DNA of 64,000 nt from Zygophlyctis sp. KS116 (taxonomy: Eukaryota; Chytridiomycota). Shown piece by piece: positions 53,801 to 62,609 of this stretch (position 1 is its first letter; the number at the start of each line of letters is the position of its first letter). A program made the translations under genes and the position numbers. The notes under the pieces are model-generated. The model was not told the DNA's origin. It did not search any database and was given only the letters and a program-made list of their open reading frames with translations. The stretch is taken from the NCBI GenBank assembly GCA_054661495.1, contig BAAFSQ010000011.1:1-64000 (forward strand). The letters are read 5' to 3'.

Positions 53801-54673
53801 TCGTTGCGGATCAAGTTGCCAATGATGAAGTGTATTTTTAATTGAATTTTTATCATATAGCCTTCTTGAACTTGATGACGATGAAGAAGAAGTTGCAGAT
53901 GAAAAGATTGAAGACAAGAGGCTAGAATCTGAAACTGGAATAGAAACTACAAATGTCGATATAGTCAAGGAGCAGGAAGAGGAGTTTGAAGAAAATCCTC
54001 AAGTTGAAGAAGTCCTGGATGAGACTCAGGGCTCAGCTGAAGCTGTTCCCGCCGAGCCTCTAACTATAGTTACAGTTATTTCAAAGGGTGAACCCTCCAA
54101 GCGATCAATATCTCCAATTCGTCCTCCTGCTGTTCCTCCTGCTGTTGTTTGTGCTGTTCCTCCTGCTGTTGCTCCTGGTGCTACACCTGATGTTCTTCCT
54201 ACTGTTGCGCCCGGTGCTGCACCTGATGTCTCTCCTACATCCAATGATACTATTATCAAGCCCATTTCACCAATATTACCACCAGCAACTATAATATCTC
54301 CCATAGGTGCCCCATCTGGATCTAAAGTAATTATACAGCGAGACGCAATACCTGAACAAACTCTTGCTCCTCCTGCAAAACCAGTTGAAATGACTATGCA
54401 AGCTCGAGCTGATTTACTTCGTCAAAAGCTCCTTCAAGAAAAGGCAGTTAAAGGCGCTTCTGGAGAAAAAAGTAAGCCTCGTATTACTCGAAGTAATTTA
54501 AATTTTCAAAATAATTTTTAGATCCATCTGGAGCTATAATTGCTAATATTAACAGACTTGTCTCATCTACTCCTACGACCACCATCCCAACTGATGGCAC
54601 GAGGGGCGGCCGAGGGGGAAGGAAGCCTGGAAGAGGCGGACAACGAGGACGTGGCCAGAGGGGAGCACATTAA
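47830..54673 (+). CDS. MLP1: Nuclear pore basket protein TPR/Mlp
   Basis: Large coiled-coil protein of the nuclear basket, working with mRNA export factors. Fifteen introns give 2,142 aa: 48865-48892, 49037-49065, 49387-49411, 49484-49509, 49790-49816, 50359-50387, 52116-52143, 52337-52363, 52480-52506, 52774-52802, 52953-52980, 53684-53709, 53756-53783, 53832-53860, 54493-54521. An acidic N-terminus (D/E-rich, to residue 100) precedes the rod. TPR signatures are NNEWLNQEL, the segment LLSPSAAAVSRLEKSGKTFT, YDYTSLQEQYAKEKRES and LLDKIEQANLLRESNITLRD. The tail is acidic, then has a Pro/Ala-Val repeat, and ends in RGG/RGRG repeats as in TPR. The intron at 52774 has an unusual GTTCGT donor. Confidence 0.9.
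54119..54240 (+). repeat. Coding minisatellite in TPR (Pro-Pro-Ala-Val / APGAxPDV units)
   Basis: Imperfect repeats of CCTCCTGCTGTT and of GCTCCTGGTGCTACACCTGA encode PPAVPPAV and APGATPDV / APGAAPDV. The repeat is in frame within the TPR tail. It produces an open antisense frame that is not a gene. Confidence 0.75.
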
Positions 54674-54798
54674 GATTTGACTTTTAAAGGAGTTGATTAT
54701 CGTTGAAGATCAGCTCTAAATTCTAAAAATATAAGGATCAATAATAATTTACAATCTAAGATATCAGTTATAAGTAGGTGTGAGGGCAAAAGAATTTC

Positions 54799-56358
54799 AT
54801 GCTCGTACCATTAACTCCTCTAGAAAACCGCATTATCAAGCTGTTGCTCAATTGTATTCATGATAAGCAGCTTCCAGCAACACTTCGAATTGCTGGAGGA
54901 TGGGTAAGAGATAAGTTGCTTCGGATTGAGAGCCATGATCTTGATATTGTTGTTGATAAAATGAATGGACTGGACTTTGCATCAGTGCTAACAGATTACA
55001 GCAAATCTAAAAAACTTGAAATTGGTTCTATTGGAAGGATAAAACCAAATCCAGACAAATCAAAGCATTTGGAAACGGCAACACTCACACTCTTTGGGAC
55101 GGATGTTGATTTTGTGGGACTGAGGCATGAGATTGAATATACTCCAGAATCTAGAAATCCGGCAGTAGTTATTGGTACTCCAGAGCAAGATGCATTCAGA
55201 AGAGATATAACGATAAACTCTTTATTTTATAATATTCATTCGCAGGAAATTGAAGACTTTACGGGAAAGGTAGTAATCTGAAACTTAAAATAACAGGGAC
55301 TCAAAGATCTTGAATCAGGGATCATTAGAACACCGATGCCTGCATTCAAGACATTTAGTGATGATCCGCTAAGAATTTTAAGAGTTATTAGATTTGCTAC
55401 AAGATTCAATTTCAAGTTGGATGAGGAAATAAGAGATGCCGTAAAGTTTTCTGAAATTAAAGATGCATTTAGCAAAAAAATTACAAAAGAAAGGATTGGA
55501 GTTGAATTAGAGAAAATGTTGACTGGTGCAGATCCTGTTGGAGCTATACGTATACTAGTAGAATTTGGATATTATGATGCTGTTTTTGAATACCCTTCTG
55601 ATTATAAAGAAACTAAATTTCAAGATCCAAAGTCTGTTTTACAGTTGACTTCAATTATAAATTCAATATTGCATAAAAGCAAAATTCTTTTGGAATGGCC
55701 AATTGAAAAACTTGGAATACAATTCCCATTAGACAAAGAATTAGAAAAAAGATTATATCTGGCATGTTGTATTTCTCCATTTCTTGGCATGACTACACAA
55801 ACTAGTAAATCTAAAAACATTTTATTAGGAAAATGGATGATTCTAAATTCTATTAAACTTGGTAATTATGATGCAGATCAAAGTTCTACAATGGTTGAAA
55901 TGTCTGATTTAATACAGAAATGGGTCAATAGGGAAATTGAATACACTCCTGAATATAGAAGAGATCTTGGACTATTTATTAGAAATCTTGGTAATATTAA
56001 AAGCTTGGGAGATCATTGGCCTTTTGGAATATTTTTTGCAATGATTTTAGAGATTAAACAGGCTAGTAGTGGAATATATTTTCAAGAGATTGATTTTCAA
56101 GACTCTAAAATTTCAGAAATATCTTCAAAATACAAGAATTTTATGGATGGTATAGTCAAATTATCTCTTGAAAGAATTCATTTAGAAAAACATTTATTGG
56201 ATGGAAAAGTTGTTTTAAAGGCTCTAAATTTACGACCAGGACCATCAATTGGAGAAAATTTAGATAAAGTTATGGCCTGGCAGCTGGAGAATCCAGATGG
56301 TAAACCCAATGATTGTTTAGAATGGCTCGTCTCTTCAAGTCAGACAGTGAACAAGTAA
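54799..56358 (+). CDS. CCA1: CCA-adding tRNA nucleotidyltransferase
   Basis: Adds or repairs the 3' CCA of nuclear and mitochondrial tRNAs. One intron (55270-55296) gives 510 aa. Class II nucleotidyltransferase motifs are LRIAGGWVRDKLL (nucleotide loop), HDLDIVVDKM (catalytic DxD), DAFRRDITINSLFYN and TFSDDPLRILRVIRFATRF (the template EDxxR-type motif lies after this; the KKITKERIGVELEKML stretch is the following basic motif). The body and tail domains continue to the end. Eukaryotic enzymes are usually about 430-550 aa, so this is full length. Confidence 0.95.
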
Positions 56359-56407
56359 ATTGATTTCTGGCTTTAATAAAGCGTGATTTTTTGTTTGTTT
56401 ACGTAAA

Positions 56408-57529
56408 ATGTCCAAACCAGAGACAAAGAACAAGAACTTGGCTGTACATTTGATATCAGGAGGTATCGCAGGTGGCTGTGAAGCTCTTGCTTGTCATCCG
56501 CTGGGTAATTTCTGTACTTTAAAAGTAAAGACACTATCAAGGTTCGCTTACAAATCAGAGGAGAACGAGCGGCTCAAGCGTTGAGAAATGCTCCTGCTGC
56601 AGCTGCTGCAAAGGCTGTTAAAGTATGTATATTTGATGTAATGCATTAGCCTCAAAGCAACAATTTCATTGCTGTCGGATATCAAATCGCATCCAAAGAA
56701 GGATTTCTGTCTCTGTACAAGGGATTGGGAGCTGTAGTCTCTGGGATTGTTCCTAAAATGGCAATTCGGTTCTCATCTTTTGAATTTTACAAGGAAAAAT
56801 TGGCTGATTCTAGTACTGGACAAACTAGTACTGCTGGAATATTTCTTGCTGGTTTGGGAGCAGGAGCGACAGAGTCTGTTCTTGTAGTTACTCCTATGGA
56901 TGTCATAAAAATTAGACTACAATCTCAGCGTCATTCTCTATCAGATCCTCTTGATATTCCAAAGTATAGAAATGCAGGGCATTGTGCGTATGTGATTGTT
57001 AAAGAAGAAGGATTTGGGGCATTATACAAGGGAATTACTCTTACTGTTTTGAGACAAGGGACAAATCAAGCTGCTAATTTTACAATGTATCAGTATCTTA
57101 AAAAGAGATTGGGGGATGGTGCACCACTTGATGGTAATGGAAATCCTATACTTCCTTGGTATCAACATTTAGGAAGTGGATTTATATCTGGTGCTGCAGG
57201 ACCTCTTTTTAATGCTCCAATTGATACTATCAAGACAAGAATTCAAAAGAGCACTTCTACAGAGGCTGGATGGACTCAATTTAGGAATATAACGTCTGGA
57301 ATTTTGAAAAATGAAGGATTTTTAGCCTTTTATCGCGGTTTAACTCCTAGAGTATTAAGAGTAGCACCAGGTATTATAATTTTCATTTAAAATTATAGGA
57401 CAAGCGATTACATTTATGGTGTATGAAAAAGTATATTCATGGTTTACATCTGGTGGAATTAAAGTAAATCAAGAAGAATTAGAAAAAGCAGCGATTGATA
57501 ATACTGGATCATCTAAAGATGAGTATTAA
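56408..57529 (+). CDS. SFC1: Mitochondrial succinate-fumarate-type carrier (SFC1/ACR1)
   Basis: Mitochondrial carrier family member. Introns 56505-56530, 56623-56649 and 57371-57398 give 346 aa. The three signature repeats are CHPLDTIKVRLQIRGERA, VTPMDVIKIRLQSQRHSL and NAPIDTIKTRIQKSTSTEAG. The first, with LISGGIAGGCEALACHPL, is typical of SFC1, which exchanges cytosolic succinate for matrix fumarate. An Ala-rich insertion (RNAPAAAAAKAVK) sits between helices 1 and 2. The stop is only 6 bp from the stop of the convergent gene. Citrate carriers are the main alternative. Confidence 0.85.
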
Positions 57530-57535
57530 AACTTT

Positions 57536-58123
57536 TTAAAAAGATCTTTGATAAACAGTTATTTGAATTTCTGGTACAGTTAAGAATCCAACTCTTGGTA
57601 CAAATCCTTCTAGTTCCCATCCCATTCTATCTACAAATTTTTGAAGAGTTTGAACAGGTTCATGAATTGAAAGAATTTTATGCCTTAGGAGATTAGAAAT
57701 CAATAAAAACCCAATCATCACGCCCAAAGATATTAAAGGCACAATTATTTTAGAATATTCAAATTGAAAAATTAGATTTTTTTGAGACAATACAGCAACA
57801 AAGAATGCACTAATACAACCCAAAATTATAAATACATGTACTATAATGAGTTTAAGAAACCTTGATGAAATAATTCTTAGAGCTTTATTACATTCAGCTA
57901 TTCCTATATTCCATCCTGGATCTAAATTATCAACATACCAATCTGGAATCGGTCCAATAGGAAATTCCCAAATTGGAACAAATCTATGTGGAAGTAATAG
58001 AGCATGATATGGAAATGCATGCGTTTGGGATAAACTTGGATCAAATGGCGATATTCTTGCAACAGATGCATTATAGCTAGGAGGGGTATCTGTGTATGCG
58101 GGAGGTTGAATTCTTACGGCCAT
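57536..58123 (-). CDS. Unrecognised two-helix membrane protein with PPxY motifs
   Basis: I do not recognise this 195-aa intronless protein. The N-terminus has QPPAYTDTPPSYNA, two PPxY motifs that would recruit Nedd4/Rsp5-type WW domains. Residues 45-75 are rich in aromatic residues and proline (FVPIWEFPIGPIPDWYV). Two membrane helices follow (LIIVHVFIILGCISAFFVAV; VPLISLGVMIGFLLISNLL). The C-terminus is a short soluble domain. An adaptor for ubiquitin ligases at endomembranes would fit, but that is inferred from the motifs only. Confidence 0.65.
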   Translation of the reverse strand: MAVRIQPPAYTDTPPSYNASVARISPFDPSLSQTHAFPYHALLLPHRFVPIWEFPIGPIPDWYVDNLDPGWNIGIAECNKALRIISSRFLKLIIVHVFIILGCISAFFVAVLSQKNLIFQFEYSKIIVPLISLGVMIGFLLISNLLRHKILSIHEPVQTLQKFVDRMGWELEGFVPRVGFLTVPEIQITVYQRSF

Positions 58124-58189
58124 TCTCTTTCAGTTAAAGATTTTAGGGTCTGGCCATCAAAAAAAAAGTACTAGGTCGTGCTCTAAGAA

Positions 58190-58639
58190 ATGGTGAAATT
58201 GGACATTTACAATCAACCGCAAGAGCCTTTGGAGGAATATGAATATCCGTTGGAAAAAATAACAAAAAGTTGGACTAAAGAATTATCGGGTATCTTATCG
58301 GAAGCGTCAAAAAGTTGTAAAAATGCTTTTAAAAGTGGTTTACAAGGAATTTCAGAGATTCCGACGCCGGAAATCCCAATTTTTATTAAAAATATTCCAA
58401 GAGATCTCAAGGAAATTCATGCACAGGATGAACCAATGGTGCCTAATATGCTTTATGTTTTGGCATCTGGTACAGGTACAGGAATCATGCTAAAAAAGAG
58501 TAAGAGCTATTATATAATATTAGGTGGGTTATTTTCTAGATTTACGATGCCTGTTTCAGCAATGGTTTTAACATTTTATTTTTTGTATCCAAAAACTAGT
58601 AACAACTTGATTGAAAAATACACAAAGAAATTCAGATAG
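58190..58639 (+). CDS. MICOS subunit MIC26/MIC27-like (apolipoprotein O family)
   Basis: A 149-aa intronless protein. Its C-terminal half has MLYVLASGTGTGIMLKKSKS and a second membrane segment LGGLFSRFTMPVSAMVLTFY, followed by FLYPKTSNN. The pattern of glycine-rich helix, basic turn, second helix and F-x-YPxT resembles MIC26/MIC27 proteins, which shape inner-membrane cristae and bind cardiolipin. The N-terminal half is amphipathic. The assignment rests on this pattern, so it is moderate. Confidence 0.5.
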   Translation: MVKLDIYNQPQEPLEEYEYPLEKITKSWTKELSGILSEASKSCKNAFKSGLQGISEIPTPEIPIFIKNIPRDLKEIHAQDEPMVPNMLYVLASGTGTGIMLKKSKSYYIILGGLFSRFTMPVSAMVLTFYFLYPKTSNNLIEKYTKKFR

Positions 58640-58778
58640 TTTACGATTGCAATTACTCAGACTGTTTTAATTGATGAATGTGATTGATCGCTAAAGGAAG
58701 CACTGATCTGATTACTAGTAGTTCTCTTGCTTTCTGAAAAATCATTAGTCAATCATAAACTTTATTGAGTTGAATTGT

Positions 58779-59475
58779 TTACTCTGTACTTGCTAAAACA
58801 TGTCCAGCGACAGCTGTAAGGGAGCTCATCAGACTTTCTTTGTCATGGTACTCCAATAATGAACGACGCGCAACTGGATCCAAAGCAGTTATGATTTTGG
58901 TACCTGTTTCATCATCTTTGATTATATCAAATAGTATTCTGTCCATTCCTTCACGTCCTATGGGAGGAGGCATTTTTAAGGCCATATGAGAGATACACTC
59001 TTTCAGAGTTTTTTTCTTTCTATTGTCCAGCGAGTCATAAAACATTTTATGATAATATATCATGTCTCTTGCCCTTCCTTTCCGATAATCAAGTAATTTC
59101 TCAAGCAAAAACAATTCATACGGGACACCACCAGTCCAGTACAAAGCATCTTTAGCCTCGTCAGAGTCATGCTACACTTGTATATTATTGCTTCAGGAGA
59201 CGATAAGCATTTCTCATCACCACAAAAACAGAGTTGTCATCGACTTTAAATCTCTGTTGAAGTTTATGGGGAGAAATCAGAGGAAGAAACAGAGAAGATG
59301 TTCCGGAGAAATCGGCAGAGGATAGACCTTTTCGGACAGAAAGAAGGGCTTCTTGTGACTTTCTAGCAAATGCAACTGTTGCTCTTAAGGATATCAATGG
59401 TAAAGAAGGGAATTCGGCATCTACTTCATTAATCGGTCGCTTTCTTGGGTTTGCCTGATGTTTGCTGGGCGACAT
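58779..59475 (-). CDS. Unrecognised protein in two frames; intron or frameshift unresolved
   Basis: Two open segments must belong together because the second has no usable ATG. The first (from ATG 59475) encodes SPSKHQANPRKRPINEVDAE and ends LLKQ-stop near 59185. The second encodes DSDEAKDALYWTGGVPYELF and continues to the stop at 58779. No intron of the usual 22-33 nt joins them in frame. An intron at 59172-59220 (GTGATG...TAG, 49 nt) does, giving 215 aa. A frameshift is the alternative. The product is mixed helical and unrecognised. Confidence 0.45.
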
Positions 59476-59496
59476 TACTGGGATCATCAAATGCAA

Positions 59497-59927
59497 GATC
59501 TAAAATTTCAGTCTAATGTTTCAGAAAAGAGAAACTGATATGTTACCTGCTGTTTTTGCGGACGGCAGTGTGGAGCATGTCTTTCACATTTGTTATAAGT
59601 AAGATAAGAGAATGTTTATTGAAGAAATAATTTATCCAGCGCAGGAAAATCATTGATCAAATCTTCAAACAATATGATGGCCAAATCAACTCTGCATCCC
59701 CAACGCAACATTTCGGTGCAACCCAATACAATTCTATTGCCGTTTAAAACTTCATCATGCATGATTTTACATGAATAGATTGTGTGAAATTCTTGCGATT
59801 GCGCTAATTGAGATGCCGATCATAAATCAATACTGAAGTCAACTTGAGATAATTCAGATGCCGATCATAAATCAATACTAAAGTCAACTTGAGATCTGAG
59901 AAAGTTCGCGTTTACTGGAAACTGGAA
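59497..59927. other. Longest intergenic region; possible short ORF and tandem repeat
   Basis: No certain gene. On the minus strand a 48-codon frame (about 59628-59771; MHDEVLNGNRIVLGCTEML...) has protein-like composition, and the same frame resumes after its stop with CERHAPHCRPQKQQ and an in-frame intron at about 59515-59548. I cannot tie these to a family. The region ends with the 45-bp repeat and the promoter of the UFO1-like gene. Confidence 0.35.
59812..59896 (+). repeat. 45-bp tandem repeat upstream of the UFO1-like gene
   Basis: The unit beginning GATGCCGATCATAAATCAAT occurs at 59812 and again at 59857, 45 bp apart, with only a single visible difference (TGAAG versus TAAAG). It ends about 30 bp before the UFO1-like start codon at 59928, so it lies in the proximal promoter or leader. 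Confidence 0.8.
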
Positions 59928-62224
59928 ATGGCTTGGAGGCCTCCACTTCCGAATACTGCAAAAGCGAGAAAGAGCAGCACTGGAAAATGTTGGATTGCCA
60001 TTCTCCCGAATGAAATTATGGCTGTTATTTTGTCTAATTTGGATCCAATTGAATTAACAAGAGTTACAGCTGTTTGTAAACGTTGGCATAATGTTATTTC
60101 CGATGATTCTTGCTGGCGATTGGCTTTGCATACAGCATTCGGCTCACTACCAGTGAGGAGAATAACTGCCGGATCTTGGCGTAGAGAATATCTCACGCGA
60201 AGGGGCCTATTGAAAGAATGGGGAAGAGGTCGGCAGGCAGTTACTTTTGAACCGAGGATTGGTAAAATACAGGTCGCTTATATGTCCTGGGATGATTGTA
60301 GGCTATATGCCGGATCAGTAGAAAAGGGGATGGTATCAGTATGTCAGCCCCTGAGTGGGAAAGTAGAAAAGGAATCTATATTTTGTGGAGATGAAGATAG
60401 AGTACCAATGCAACTAAGTATATTAAAGGTTGATGGGTATGAGTAAAGTTTTTTCTGATATCTAGAAATCGTATTATTATTGGTCATTTAACTGGACAAT
60501 TGGCATTGATTACAAACTTTAAGGATCGTATGGAGTACTCTGTTAAAAGGTTTCAGGGATTTCATGATGGGCCAGTTAGTTGTATTTCCTGGTCTAATAA
60601 TTTTACAAATGCTATCCTAAGTGGAGGTGTAGATACAGTAATCAAGTTGTGGAATGTGTCTGATGGGACATGTCGTAGGAATTTGGTGGGAGCGCGGAGT
60701 AAAGTACGTCTTAAATGATTTTAATATTAGATCATATATATTAGTTTTGATAGTAAAAATCATGTTTTAGCATCTTGTGAAGATGGGAAAATTTTGATTT
60801 GGGATTTGGATATTGGATTGATTTTAAAAGAATCGGAATCAACAAGTATAAATTCAATAACAGCAAACAGAGTTGTCTCTTTTGATCAAAGGATTGCTTT
60901 AAAGTGTTTGATTTATGATCCAGATTCAAATACTTGTTTAACTGTTTATCCAACATCTTCAGCAGTTGGATTGAAGAGATGGAGTGTGAAAGATTCCTCT
61001 ATAGTTTGCAGTTTTGATGATTCTCACTCTTTAGAGATGACTTGCGCTGTATGGGATAGATTGGTTTCGGGAAAAACAGAAAGAAATTCTAGTATTTTAG
61101 TAACTGGAGATAAGTCTGGTAAAATATGTGTTTGGGATATTCCAGAATCAGGATCAAATACTCCTTTAGTACCACTTAAAATAATATCAAATGCGCATCC
61201 AATGTCTCTTTCTCTTCTATATCTGGACCCATTCAAAATATTGTCGGTGGACATATCTGGTATAATTAAAGTATGGGATTTGATGACAAGTAAATGCATT
61301 CGAGCATTTAATGTCCCTAAAAATTCTAGAGACCCTGAAGAAATCAATGAACAAAAGACGGTGCATCTTGTTTGTGTAGGACCTTATCAATTGATTGCAG
61401 CAATAGGAAATTCCATCAGATCATGGAATTTTGACTCTTTTTATGCTCTTCAGTTCTCAAGCAAAAAGAAAAGGGAAAAATTGTTAAGTCCAAGTCATTC
61501 CCGCTCTGCTGGGGGTTCTCGATCTTCTTCTAAATTACAATCTCGATCTCCTCGTCATCAATTCCTTACTGAAATGAGAGAGGAAATCTCTTGGGTTAGT
61601 GAGGATCGAGAATTTGAAAAATATAAGAGTGAACAACAAAATCGATTAAGTGTTAAGTTTAATGGGTTATCACCAACTAATAAATCGGGACTCACAGAAG
61701 ATGAAATGATCAGTTATGCAATGATGCTCTCTATGGAAGAAAATGAACCGAATGATGGTTTAAGAATCAATGCAAGTTATTCTCAATCAATTCCAATGAA
61801 AAGTCCTAATAGACATTACAATGCCTCTACATCTAGAATCAACTCTTGGAATGATCGATTTAAGTCTGATGAATGGGAAGAAAATGATGAAGATCCTGAT
61901 ACAGCAGCATATTATTCCCCATCAAGATCCAATTCTCTTGAATTAGATTCATCGGAATGGTTATCTACATCTGACGGGAAAAGAAGAATATTTTATGGAA
62001 TGAATATGGTGACTAATTCCAGACGGAATGGATCTTCTGAACCGTTTTACTCTTCTAGACATGCCTCTGGAGCAGCTGGAATTCTCCTACGTTCTCCTGG
62101 TCTAGTTCCAGTTGATATGAGACAAGGCCATGTGAGGGTGATCGGCGATTCTACAAATGAAGATGGTGGATGGGATGGTGATGAATTACAATATGTGTTG
62201 GAGATGTCTTTACATGAAAAATGA
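59928..62224 (+). CDS. UFO1: F-box / WD40 / UIM protein (Ufo1/Pof10-like)
   Basis: SCF substrate receptor that itself binds ubiquitin. Introns 60437-60465 and 60704-60730 give 746 aa. The F-box is at residues 24-70 (IAILPNEIMAVILSNLDPIE, VCKRWHNVISDDSCWR). WD40 repeats follow (GPVSCISWSNN, GVDTVIKLWNVSDG, CEDGKILIWDLD, GDKSGKICVWDI, SGIIKVWDLMTSKCI). The C-terminus is Ser-rich and carries at least two ubiquitin-interacting motifs (LTEDEMISYAMMLSMEEN and DELQYVLEMSLHEK). F-box plus propeller plus terminal UIMs is the domain order of yeast Ufo1 and fission yeast Pof10. The upstream in-frame TTG is not the start. Confidence 0.85.
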
Positions 62225-62328
62225 AAATCTATTATTTTTAGGCCTGAAAGGTACCGTCTTGCGGTGGCAATCATCACGGGACCCAACATTAAAATAGAAT
62301 AGTATCACTTGCGGCCTGCTGATAAGAA

Positions 62329-62603
62329 ATGAATGACATTGCACTTCCCAAAGTTTTCAATCCTGAAAAGGCTTCAATTAAAAACCAACAAGCAACATCA
62401 TTGTCCAATCTATTTGACCCAATAGCGAATCCCTTATCTGCTCCATCAGCAGCACCCAATAGGTAGCTATTCCTAATTAAACTAATAGTAGTCGGACTAA
62501 AACTAGATTAACAACAATGCAAGTGTAAGATAATTTTATTAATATCAAAAGCTATGCAAAGACAACTGTTGGTCCAGATATGGAGGATGAAAGACATTAT
62601 TAA
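62329..62603 (+). CDS. Small unrecognised protein, three exons
   Basis: Introns 62463-62488 and 62525-62551, both of the typical size with GT...AG ends, join three short exons into 73 aa starting MNDIALPKVFNPEKASIKNQ and ending TTVGPDMEDERHY. Each exon is too short to be found alone. It is polar, without a signal peptide or membrane segment, and not recognised. That two standard introns keep one frame open to a stop supports it. The stop is 6 bp from the convergent AT-1 stop. Confidence 0.6.
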
Positions 62604-62609
62604 ATGATT

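Noticed and set aside
54026-54304. Gly/Thr-rich minus-strand frame
   Set aside because: Antisense of the Pro/Ala repeat in TPR; the repeat alone explains the open frame.
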